DNA of 64,000 nucleotides from Armillaria gallica (lineage: Eukaryota; Basidiomycota; Agaricomycetes; Agaricales; Physalacriaceae): the NCBI GenBank assembly GCA_037576215.1, contig JBANDB010000021.1, positions 558,001-622,000 of the forward strand. The letters are read 5' to 3'. A program made the position numbers and the translations under genes. Shown here one piece after another: positions 46,730-56,792 of this stretch; within the stretch, counting starts at the first letter, position 1, and each line of letters opens with the position of its first letter. The notes below the pieces were generated by a model. It ran no database searches. It saw only the letters and a program-made list of their open reading frames with translations, and was not told where the DNA came from.

Positions 46730-47965
46730 GCAGAGTCTCAACTTGGCGGTGGAGTTCCCAAGACTATGCTAGGAGTGTTCTTTTAAGATATCCCTTTCCC
46801 TGGTCACACAGGACTTGGACCTGCCACGCCCCGCAATGGCCCACCACTTCATTAGTTCACTGGCACTTTGATTCCAATAGTCAAAGATGCCATCATTGAA
46901 GGCGAAGAAACACTCGTAGACCCCGAAGACTTTGCTTCGTCCATTTCAGGTTGGGAAACGAGCAACCAAATTGCGTACGTCCCTCACCGTGCATCATCTT
47001 CCACCTTCTGATCTCCACATAGCGGCAACAATGTCATCGCCTACAAATCTTCCCAATCACAACAACCTCCCAATCCTTCGCCGATACCTTCGACTACCCC
47101 TACGACACGACCATCGGGCCCACTGGGGGATCCAACATCGATGCCGCATGTGTCCAATGCCTTCTACATTATCAACAAATCCCACGACTAGGTGTACAAA
47201 TATGGATGGACAATAACATTCTACAATTTTCAAAACTCAAACTTTGGCAAGCGAGGTGACCGCGTGCTCATGAGCGTGCAGGATTCGAGTGGGACGAATG
47301 ATGCTAATTTTGCTACACCAGCTGAGTATGTTCTTTCTCAAGATATGGATACTGATATCTGACCATATATGTAGTGGCCAATCGGGGACCCGTGGGATAT
47401 ACATATGGACTCTTACAACTCCAAATCGCGATGGTGCGCTCCAAAACAATATCATCATCCACGAATTCATGCATGGAATTACTTACCGACTCACTGGCGG
47501 GGGGACTGTGCGATGCTTACAGACAACAGAAGTCGGAGGAATGGGCGAACCCACCCTCTCATCCACCACCGTTCTACTCTAACGATCATTTCCTATAGGC
47601 TAGCCAGACGCTACGGCATAGTACGTGCCGTCCTGCTCTCATGTCCCACAGCTAACAAACCCAAATACCAGATGGACCAAACACAGCAGGCACAGAAGGC
47701 AACATCATTTGGCTCCATCTCTTCAACAATGCACTTTCTCTCCAACCGTGTAAACCTGACACATGAGTATCAATAATAACCTTCCCGTGTTGCCTGACTA
47801 ATGAATGTTCTGCAGTACCAACGGGGCGAGATGTGTGGATACAAGCCAATCAGAATCGGTACGATGGGACTAATGCATGTACCCTATGGAACACTTTTAC
47901 CAGTCGCCGTTTAGGCGTGACACAGCAAATTATGTGGACAATACGAATGCTTCGAGATGATACTG
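46730..47965 (+). pseudogene. Decayed M36 fungalysin metalloprotease
   Basis: Fungalysin (extracellular zinc endopeptidase) blocks occur in order but in different frames: DPEDFASSISGWETSNQIA (~46920), GNNVIAYKSSQS (~47030), NAFYIINKSHD followed by a TAG and then VYKYGW (~47160-47206), NFQNSNFGKRGDRVLMSVQD (~47225), WTLTTPNRDGALQNNIIIHE (~47400), the zinc motif HEFMHG, TGGGTVRCLQTTEVGGMGE (~47500) and a C-terminal NRYDGTNACTLWNTFTSR (~47850). Multiple frameshifts and the in-frame stop show it is non-functional although the HExxH motif survives. The N-terminal propeptide is mostly gone. Confidence 0.88.
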
Positions 47966-48540
47966 AGTAGAATCACAATATTCCCTACCTATCATTTAGT
48001 AATGTACAGCCTCTCGGTACCATACTCACGAAAAAACTGTACTTTGTTCTTCAAGCTATGTCACACCCATCAGTCTCGTGAAATCTTGCACAATTGTACT
48101 TTTCGGCAAAGTAAAAAAGTGGAATTTGGACATATTTGCATATAGAAATTCGAAGTTCCTGTAACTGGTTGCGTTCGTGAGCGGTGACTCCATATCCGAC
48201 TCAGATGAGAACTATTCCATGCATTTCCATCAAAGTCAAAGTAGGTACATCATGTACATGTTTCGCAGAATCACAAGACACACCTCAAAGAAAAGGCAAG
48301 CTCATAAAACGGCACTGTAAATCAGTTTCCTTCAGATCCATGACTTTGAAGGGGACTCCGACCCCAAGAAAGTAGCGGCTGTGGTCCCAGCATATGTTGA
48401 CAAAATATATGAAATGACACAATGTTGATAGTTGCAACTCCATTTATAACATGCGTCCTATGTATCGACGAATAGAAACCATATAGTAAGCAAACGAAAG
48501 CATTTACAAAGAAAGATAAATGAAACAATTGATGATAACG
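47966..48540. other. Intergenic, no supported gene
   Basis: It lies between the M36 relic and the 3' end of the third caspase copy. No motif is seen. Confidence 0.5.
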
Positions 48541-49895
48541 TTAATCCTGATACCAGAGACGCGCATTTTTGTATTCTCCAGCAACGACCGGTGTCTGGTG
48601 AGACGTCTTATCCAAACAATGAACAAGTTCAGTGTACGTCATCTCTTTCTTCCAGTAGCCGGACCGGAGAGCACGTACAAGTGAGTCTGTGAAGATTCCA
48701 ATATACCCTGCGACCATGCCATCTGCCCTTTTCACTGCCTTTGCCTTTGCATATTCATAGTCTCTACAGGCTGCCAGGACAACATGGGAGCTCATATCTG
48801 GGAGCCAGTCCTTTGCTAAAATGGAGCAATAGCCAGGATAATGTTTGAGATTCTTCTCTCCAACAAGAAGCATATCCTCAAGTGTTGCTCGTGCCATAGG
48901 GGGTGAAGTACGTGCTCCTGGCTTGGGTAGATCCCGACAGACACCACCGGAGCAACAACAGTCAAGGATGAGCGTGATTCTGTTCCCCTTTGCTCGAGAG
49001 ATGAGTATGAGTATGGTGTTCAATTTGCGATCACTGATGTCAGGGACAGGTTTGCTGCTTTCACCAGGAGTGTCGTGATCGAGGGGGCAGAGCGTTTCGA
49101 TGTATTCTGGCTTGTCATCTTCAAGTTCCTGCATATGGTATGGGTAATACGAGCTGTGTCCAGAGTAGTAGATGATGATATTGTTGCCGTGCCCAATCTG
49201 GGAGTTGGTAATGAGACTGAGAAGGGCTCCAATGATGTGGGCACAGGATGGGTAAAGAGGATCTTCAGGAGACAGGTGCTCCTTGGATCCGAGAAGGAGC
49301 TGAATACGATCACTGGGCATGCCGAGGTCCTCAGTTAGGTACCTCTCCATCAATCATATGTCTGGCACACAGCCACGTAACGGATAGGATGCATACTCAT
49401 TGATACCAATGAGGATAGCCCAGAATCTAGAGGCATCGACATGGTATGGGGCCTAAAATTGGACTGATTAGTATTACGGGATGTGATGATTGTACTTGTG
49501 ACTGACACCTGGAGGGGATGGGCTGACTTTCAAATCGACCGGAAGAGTCCGCTGAACACGACTGTTCTGATGGCGGAGGCAATGAAGTTTGTAGAGGTTT
49601 CCCAGAATAAATGAATAATCCATGTCATGCAACGCTTTGTTCTTGACCTCGAGGAAAATTCTGACCAGGTCGATATCCTCCACAGAAATACCCAGCTGCT
49701 CTGCTACCTTAACCTCAAACTCCTCCAGCAGGCATATTTGTTTTGCGACTTGTTGGAATTCAGATAATATTGCATCAGACTAGAGATAAAACGATGAGTC
49801 AGACTTTACATGGAGAAGGATGAGAGCCAGGGATGAACACTGACCGGGGCGAGAGAGCCACGTGACATATGCTGTGGCAATTCCCGCAGGGTCAT
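48541..49895 (-). pseudogene. Caspase-like (C14) paralog C, interrupted by a nonsense codon
   Basis: The model starts at ATG 49895 (MTLRELPQHMSRGSLAP). An intron follows, then a helical linker exon (SDAILSEFQQVAKQICLLEE…) and a 3' exon from PYHVDASRFWAILIGINEYA. In that exon an in-frame TGA at 49356-49354 interrupts GCVPDI-LMERYL, where paralogs read GCxxDALxxEEYI. Downstream the domain is open to 48541 and ends TPVVAGEYKNARLWYQD. The active-site surroundings have drifted: YFAGHGxSY became YYSGHSSYY and DCCHSG became DCCCSG, although the dyad His and Cys positions are kept. A product from a downstream start would lack the first strand. It could be a recent pseudogene or, less likely, a read-through product. 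Confidence 0.75.
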
Positions 49896-50027
49896 CTTTG
49901 GATTGCGCAGAGCTTAGAAGTGGGATAAGAATTGAAAACGACGGTGGGGATCACAATGAGACAGTGAACAAGCGGGTCTCAAAGCATTTTATATCCTTGA
50001 CCTAAGCTGCCGTCGAGCACGCTGTCA

Positions 50028-50195
50028 TCGCGAAGCAAAGTACAAACTGAGGCCATCATGAAGCAAAGTACAAACTGAGGCCGTCGCGAAGCAAAGTTCA
50101 ATCTGAGGGCGTTGCGAAGCAAAGTTCAATCTGAGGGCGTTGCGAAGCAAAGTTCAATCTGAGGGCGTCGTGAAGCAAAGTCCAATCTGAGGGCG
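50028..50195. repeat. Minisatellite, 28-bp unit, 6 copies
   Basis: Six head-to-tail units of TCGCGAAGCAAAGTTCAATC plus TGAGGGCG, with units 1-2 variant (TACAAACTGAGGCC). A partial TCG follows. It lies about 130 bp upstream of the caspase paralog C start. Confidence 0.9.
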
Positions 50196-50640
50196 TCGTC
50201 GTGAAGTGGACTGGGATGTATCTCACCCTATCTATAGGGCTCCAGGAAGCGACATTACTCAATCTTGTGCGCTGAATAAGCCCCCTCCCTGAAACTGGTC
50301 GACTCCAAGCTTGTGCGCTGGGTCACTCCAAGTCGTTCCGTGCTCAGGTTCAATTGGTTGCCGCCAAGTTACTTTTGTTGACTTGCGATACTCATTGGAC
50401 TGCCAATTATTGGATATCATGCTGGCAGACGAGGACGCTGCTATGACCGGGGATGCATCATGTGCTTACTAACAGGAGATAACATCCTTTCTGTAGTAGA
50501 TCAGGATCGATTGGATGGGTCTTATCAAGGGTTGTTACTCATGCTGGTGCCTTGCTATCGCTAATGCTAGCTAGCGGAGTTTTAATGTATTTGTCATTCT
50601 AAGAGTAGTGATATTTTTCCATGCCACTAGCCTCATGGCC
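50196..50640. other. Intergenic, no supported gene
   Basis: It lies between the minisatellite and the MITE. No feature is seen. Confidence 0.45.
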
Positions 50641-50649
50641 GGAAGCCTC

Positions 50650-51102
50650 TAGTCTTGTCCCCATCCATTTCGGTGAGATTTCACTGCATGGGAAAATCGG
50701 ACTGTGCCACATGAGCGGAGTGCAAAAACAGCGGACAAGAATCTCACCGAAACGTCTGGGGCATTTGAGTCATGATTTCACCCCTCCTTCTTATGAGTCC
50801 CCACACCGTGTTCGCTTTTTAGATGCCTATTCAGGGCGATGTACAGCGAAAAAAAAATCTACTTGTGAAATAATGAACTACTATGGTAACTACACCACTA
50901 CAATAACCGATGGCTCTGAAGGGGAGGCAGAAAGTTGAGTGACCAGAGTCTCCTCTGAATGGAGGGGTGAAATTGCGACCAAATGCCCCAGACGTTTCGG
51001 TGAGTTTCCTGTCCTCTGTTTTGAATCTCCGCTCACGTGGACCGGTCTGATGTCTCCATGTGCACAAACACGAACTCACCGAAACGAATGGGGATGAGAC
51101 TA
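50650..51102. mobile_element. 453-bp MITE with ~140-bp inverted arms and 9-bp TSD
   Basis: The ends are TAGTCTTGTCCCCAT and ATGGGGATGAGACTA. The arms pair over ~140 bp and each contains TTTCGGTGAG and CTCACCGAAACGTCTGGGGC. The element is flanked on both sides by the direct repeat GGAAGCCTC (50641-50649 and 51103-51111), a 9-bp target-site duplication. It has no coding capacity. The TSD length fits Mutator-like elements. Confidence 0.88.
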
Positions 51103-51213
51103 GGAAGCCTCCACAATGCGCAAGTGCACGTCGCTAAGTTCGAACCTATGATGGTGCAACGTTACACCTGTGTTTTAAAGTCTACTCTTCTATTCTGTAC
51201 ATACACACACATA

Positions 51214-52450
51214 TTAAGAACACTGTAATTCAAACCTCACCTGCACCAAGAAGGGGAATGTTTTACCATAGATAATCTCTGAAGACAGGCAACATGAAGT
51301 AGATTGAGGTCCGAAACACAAATCTGAAAAATCATAAATGTTCACATTGACTTCTCCGTCCATTGAAGCCCAGCTCCACGAAGGAGTGCAATTGTGACTG
51401 GGTCTGTTAGAGCACTGGGAACCACCAACATTGTGCCACAGTAAGCACCCGGGAAGCTGGTGTGTCCACAGGCCTGCGATGTATCTGCTATTGGGCCAGA
51501 GGATCTGAAATTCCTCGGCGACCCCTGCCAGGGCATTGAGCCGGTCTCTCGACTTCGTGAGTATGCGTCGTGTATAGTTACTCAGAATCATCTTCCAAAG
51601 AAATGTGGCATCCGTCAAGTCCACTTCTGGGCCACCATTTGAAGTAGCTCGGACAGAGGAGACAGGCCTAGACAAACTGAGCATGTCAGAGGTATCCTGG
51701 AGGAAGTTGGAGTTGGAACCCAAATTCTTGCTAGCTTTCTCGCAGGCATATCGCAGTGTATGTGCGGTGTAGATCACTTTGTGTGGTGATAGCAAGTGTT
51801 CTTCAAGGCACCATGCACGTTTGTCAACATGATGTTCTGGAAGGTTGAAAGGGATGCACAGTTACATCGTGCCTATAGCACCGTCAGGACAGTGAAATGG
51901 AAGTGTGATGGGTGTGGGGACCGGTGGGTGACGCTCATGTAAAAAACCATCATTTACCGTGCCAGCACAGGCTGCGATAATGGTCAAGTAAGCATTGCTG
52001 AATATCCGGCGAATCTGTCTGATTTCTTGTGCCTTATCATCCTTCGAATCCTGTATGATGCAGAAGGCATCCACCCACAAATACTGAAATCCCAGTTCTC
52101 GAGTTACGGCAATGGCATCCATGATAGTTTTTGGAATATATTCCAAAGGGATGCCTTTGATGTAGGATTCCAAATTTTGTCCCGTGGTACAGTGTGGTTG
52201 CTCGCAACCCCAGATGTAGCTCAGCGCAACATATTTGTCCTCAATGCACTGCTGGTTGACAAAAAGCCGGGGGTGCTCCAGATCTTCGCAATCTATTGTT
52301 CCCATTGGCAAGCCACAAGAGGGCAGGGTGGGGTGGAGGACACTTTGCATGATGGAAACACCTGCCCATATGTTTCCTGATCAAATTATGGGCCACAGTA
52401 GAATTTATGTCCAAAAGGAGTTTGACTTGGGGGAGAAATTTGGCCACAGG
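51214..52450 (-). pseudogene. HET-domain (heterokaryon incompatibility) gene, frameshifted
   Basis: HET domain motifs are in order: YVALSYIWG, LWVDAFCIIQD, IRRIFSNAYLTIIAACA, KRAWCLEEHLLSP, SRDRLNALAGVAEEF and PSWSWASMDG. A 45-nt intron (51881-51837) joins exon 52350-51882 to 51836-51214 in frame. Upstream of MQSVLHP the expected HET N-terminal pattern (RKHMGRCFHHAKCPPPHPA) is present but in another frame from LPSCGLPMGTIDCEDLEHPR, so a single-base shift near 52310 seems to break the gene. The C-terminus stops soon after the WSWAS motif. HET proteins trigger cell death in non-self recognition. If translation can begin at ATG 52350, a truncated HET protein of ~363 residues could still be made. 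Confidence 0.78.
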
Positions 52451-53219
52451 ATCGCCTTGAGAGTTATAAGAATATAGGATTTTTTGGGTTACATCTTATT
52501 GGACACACCTTTAGTACTATGGATACTGTATGTCTGCACTGGCAAATCTTCAAATTGTAATCCTAGGTGAAAGTCAGCACATTGATCTGCATGGATGGAC
52601 ATATTACCTACGCTTCTGCCTCTGCTTACTTTCTACATTAAGATATAAGCTAGCCTTTCTATCTGCAGGTCTTTTCATGCCACTGCCATCCTCAACTTTG
52701 AGATGTTGACTGAATCACACTCGTATATGGAACCTGCTCCCATCCTGGGGTGGTGCTTTCCTGACAGGATCCTCCATGATCATTTTACTGACCAAGCTGC
52801 ACCACCCGCACTGCATAGAGTTGATCGAATGTTGCATCTTCACCCACGTGGGTGTTATGGATAGGAAGGATGATGATCTGGAGTAGTTCGAAGCAGAGAT
52901 GGCTGACCAGGCACTATTCCACCAAAATGGAGAACTCCAGCAGGTCTTGCAAATTAGCTTCTTTACATCAGGAGGCAGATGCCCCACTGCTCGATACTTC
53001 TTTGGAAGGGCAATTCTATGACTCTTATGCTGTCGGGACATAGTGTATGTGAGAAGAGAACAAAGCCACAAGGCGCTTGAATTGCTTATAAAGCTCACAG
53101 CCATAGACAAATAAAGAAGTCCGTGCCAAATTGACATCGCTGACAAAGAAAAGAATTGTGGTGTCGTTACATTCCTTTCTTCTCCATCGGTGTTCGATGC
53201 CATTGACTGTTTTTTCTAG
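52451..53219. other. HET upstream region, probable further decay
   Basis: The minus strand at 52715-53203 has a 162-codon frame (MASNTDGEERNVTTPQFF…), and other frames read like the N-terminal region of a HET protein (LQDLLEFSILVE and CELYKQFKRL) with stops. It is probably a decayed extension of the HET gene; support is weak. Confidence 0.35.
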
Positions 53220-53266
53220 GTGGCCCTATCATTTTCATGAATGCGGGAGAGGTCAACGCAGCTTGT
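53220..53266 (+). pseudogene. S28 peptidase fragment (single exon)
   Basis: After a TTTTTTCTAG acceptor the sequence reads GPIIFMNAGEVNAA, the second-exon motif of S28 peptidases (GPIILMNAGEVDAS in the intact gene at 25.7-27.9 kb). It is on the opposite strand to the other copies. Nothing else of the gene is recognisable nearby. Confidence 0.75.
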
Positions 53267-53319
53267 ACACATATTTCTCCTGATATGGCAAAGCATACTA
53301 ATCCTAGATTCACTTCGTA

Positions 53320-53548
53320 GCTTGCTACTAATAGAAGAAGGATATAAGTAATAGCTCAGTCAGGCACAGCAATGGTAGAAATGACTGTGTATTGCAATAG
53401 ACTATACCTAATAGAAGAAGGATATAAGTAATAGCTGTGAAGGAGCATAAGTAATAGTATCAGATATCATAAGGTATATACATACCTCAGTCGGGCACAG
53501 TGATGGTAGAAATGACTGAGGTATGCAGGTAACTACGGCCAGACTATA
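53320..53548 (-). repeat. Internal direct repeats, probable distal part of a copia LTR
   Basis: TAATAGAAGAAGGATATAAG occurs twice (about 53328 and 53412) and AATGGTAGAAATGACTG-like blocks twice (about 53374 and 53504). The segment abuts the Tc1 insertion. On the other side of that insertion lies the start of an LTR, so this is probably the rest of the same LTR. Confidence 0.5.
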
Positions 53549-53550
53549 TA

Positions 53551-55130
53551 CACTGACCAACAAAAATAAAGAAACACATGGTTTTTTTGATTGCAGTCGC
53601 AATAGCTTGTGAACACCGTGATATTTTTTCAGACTTCCGGTGAGAGAAATATAGCTTGGTATCTGTAGTTTCTTGTTAGAAAAAGAATGAGATATATATG
53701 CGAAGCAAATGGTGAGATATAAATATGTTAGCTGAGAGTGTCATTTTTAGTAGTGTAAGTAAAATGAGAAAACAAGATAATTGACCTGATGAAAAGTCCA
53801 ACAACCTAATACCTAGTATGCCTACCCTTTGCCAATATCAAGAACCTCACCCGTGATGGGATACTACCATATAATGCATCACAATACTCTTTTCCAAGGA
53901 CAGCCCACTCCTCCTGCAGAACGGCAAATAATGCAGCAGTCGTTGTTGGGTGATGTGGTCTGCTGTTCAGATGATGCTCGAGAGTAGCCCAAGCATTCTC
54001 TATGATGCTTTGGTCAGGGCTATTTGGTGGCCAGTCCATTACAGAGATGTTTTTGTCGGCGAGCCACTTTTTTGTAAGCCAAGCCGTGTGCTTGGGGTCA
54101 TTGTCCTGCTGAAAAAGGACATTGTTGACTGAGAGATCATAGTCCTGGAGAGTACCAAGAAGTCCTTCATTAAGTATCTGGCAGTACTGGACAGCATTCA
54201 TGGTGCCTTCCACCAAAATCAGCCTTCCAAAGCCCAAACACGTCATGCATCCCCAGACCATCACCCCCCCACCCCCATGCTTCAACCGGGGCAGCACATT
54301 ATGCATGTCTAGTGCCTCACCAGGACCCCTACAACACCACTGCACTCCATCTTACCCAAAGAAGTTGAATTTGGACTCATCTGAGTAGAGCACGGTATCC
54401 CATTTTTCTGCTCCCCATTCTGCATGCGCCTCTGCCCATGCCCGTCGCTTTCTAACATGAGCCTTCATAAGCAATGGCACCCTCCACCTCTTGTAACCTT
54501 TCAGACCCTCTTCCGCAAGCCTGCGCTGCACAGTGCGCTCCAAAAGATAGTCAAAATATTGCCATTGAATGTCAACCGCTGTCCTGCAGTCATGACTATG
54601 GATTTTTCGCACAGAAAATTTGACATCTGCATCATCCATTTTGCATGGGCGACCTCTCCCTTTGATGCGAGCATAGTAGTTCTCCTTTCCTTTGTATTTG
54701 TGGCCAGTTTTACAGACGGTAGAGTGTGAACATCCAATGACATGGCTGATTTCGGTGCAGGTGTGGCCATCTTGAAGGAGAGTGCAAATACGAGCTGCTT
54801 TTGTAGGAGTAATAGGTACATTTGGTTTGTGAGAGGGAGGTGTATGCATGATAGGAATTTCAGTGCAAATGGCCCTGGTGGTGGTTCAGATTCAAGTTGA
54901 TTCCGATGTTGATGTGATGCCATTACATCACCAAAATTGGTATGTGGTTTCGCTACCCTCTTACTTTGTTCACTGATTGATATTTTAGTCTCATTATTTT
55001 TACAATATTAAACTACAGGTATCAAGCTATATTTTTCTCACCGGAAGTCTGAAAAAATATCACAGCGTTCACAAGCTATTGCAACTGCAATCAAAAAAAC
55101 CACGTGTTTCTTTATTTTTGTCGGTCAGTG
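53551..55130 (-). mobile_element. Tc1/mariner-type DNA transposon, 1,580 bp
   Basis: Long terminal inverted repeats of ~110 bp, nearly identical, starting CACTGACC, flanked by TA on both sides (53549-53550 and 55131-55132). It contains one transposase gene on the minus strand. The near-identity of the repeats points to a young insertion. Confidence 0.95.
53806..54849 (-). pseudogene. Tc1-like DD34E transposase with one in-frame stop
   Basis: From MHTPPSHKPN to GRHTRY, 348 codons in one frame. An N-terminal helix-turn-helix pair is visible (ARICTLLQDGHTCTEISHVI and GCSHSTVCK). The catalytic residues are Asp in YSDESKF, Asp in QQDNDPKHT and Glu in SPDQSIIENAW, with 34 residues between the last two. 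A TAA at 54354-54352 directly after FNFFG is the only break; relatives have a sense codon there. One base change explains it, so the copy is dead or nearly so, but its TIRs could still be mobilised in trans. Confidence 0.93.
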
Positions 55131-55620
55131 TAGGTGATCAAAGGACAGGAGGTTGATATATAAGGTAAGAAAGAACAAGTGACAATCGAGAGTAGATAGA
55201 AAGTAAAACATACGGGTATATAGTACAGATATCCTCCAACACTCCCCCATATCCGGACTAGTCCAGCGCCATGATGTTGAGAGACTCGAGGTAGCGGTGG
55301 TGGGCATCGCGAGCCAACGGCTTAGTAAACATATCTGCAGGGTTGGAATCGCCTCAAATAAATTCAACCTTCAAGTCGCCCGCTTGGACAAGTTCACGGA
55401 TGAAATGCTCCTGGATATTGATATGCTTGACCTTGTGGTGCGACCTAGTGTTGGATGTCAAGGCCACGGTGATGTGCTCGGTAACGGCGAGTGGCAAATG
55501 GACTAGAGGCTGGCAATGAACACCAACAACACTAAACCAATCACTAACTCTACACTTATCACCAATGTATTGAATTTGGGCGTTTCGAGTACAATAGAAG
55601 CACTCTGCAGACTTCAATAA
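55131..55620 (-). mobile_element. Copia-type retrotransposon 3' end (RNase H tail, polypurine tract, LTR start)
   Basis: The minus strand reads SNTRSHHKVKHINIQEHFIR, then a stop, then GDSNPADMFTKPLARDAHHRYLESL, the end of a Ty1/copia RNase H domain. After the stop comes the polypurine tract GGGGGAG, immediately followed by an LTR start TGTTGGAGG at 55241. The LTR is cut at 55131 by the Tc1 element. Confidence 0.85.
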
Positions 55621-55639
55621 CCAAGGAAAGTTGTTTAAA

Positions 55640-56780
55640 GACGTTTTATTTCGTTACTAGTGAGCTATACAAGCGTACTACTCGCACTAGTGGGGTTTGT
55701 AAGACACAATTGGATGAATAGTGACTCGACTTGAGCTACTGCGCTCGCTCTGACTGGGACTGCTTCGAACTAGTGGCTCTCTTGGCCCTGTAATGTCTTA
55801 CAAGTGAATAAACACTTGACTAGTCGCTTTCTAGGCAGACTAGTGGCGCTCTTGGCCTAAGAATAATACTTTAAACTTCGAGAACTTGCTTGAACTAACT
55901 TCGAAACACTCTTGGCCTTTGCAGGACACAAAAGATTACTCTAAGACACTTCTATTCACTCAATGCTATGGGTAACTTAGCGACTAGTAGCCGCTTCGTC
56001 GAGGTTAAGCACAAAAGCCTTTAATTGGGGCACTAGATACTGACTAGTAGGTCACAATTGCGGGGATGGCTTGCCTGAGCCGCGCGTGTGCCTATTCTAC
56101 TACTTATATACTGACAAACAAGGTACAATCGAGATATAAATAACTGACTAGAGGGGTATTATTGATAAGGATTTCTTGGCTAGTCACAAATAATGGTGAA
56201 TAATCACGCAATAGTCGGTCTAGAAACGGTCGCTTGCTGACTAGTGAGCCTAGGAGCTCCGCTAGCGGTTGTATTCCATGTCCTGGGCCCAGCGACGCTC
56301 CACTAGTGCCAAGGATAAATGACTAGCCAGGTGAGCATGCCTGTAACAGCTGTCGATCATGATCGAAGGCGCAGCCCGGCTATACTAGTACCGATCGCAA
56401 TGGATCTGTATCGCACCCGGCGGATCTACCGCAAGGTTAATCCGTTGCTAATTCATTTCTAAGTCCTGTTTCGAGATTGCCATGTGACTAGTTAACCTGA
56501 CTTAAGCGTTTATGCCCAGAGCGGCTCACTAGTGACCGAACTTCACGAGATTTGTGTCCTCTGCTTCTTGTTTGGTGCGCTAGTCGCGTTACTTGTCCAC
56601 TAGTGGCCGTATTCACTTAGCCCTGTTAGCATTCAAGTCACTAGTATGGCCGGCTGGTAGATTTAACCCACTAGTGGTATCGCATCTAAGTCCTGGCTCT
56701 ACTAGTCGCATACTAGTCTAACTATCAGCTTCGAAGCCTCAGCTATAGTCCTCTAAGTATCACTAATGTAAGATAGATAT
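55640..56780. repeat. ACTAGT-dense non-coding insertion (possible solo LTR or regulatory array)
   Basis: This non-coding block lies between two copia pieces. The palindrome ACTAGT occurs 17 times from about 55655 to 56727, and CTCTTGGCC-type words also recur. The minus strand begins TGATACTTAGAGG and near its other end carries AATAAA, which would fit an LTR, but no matching target duplication was found. Confidence 0.6.
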
Positions 56781-56792
56781 GCAATAGTATTA

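Noticed and set aside
50028..50195. CRISPR-like array
   Set aside because: Units are contiguous 28-bp tandem repeats without unique spacers, and the genome is eukaryotic. It is a minisatellite.
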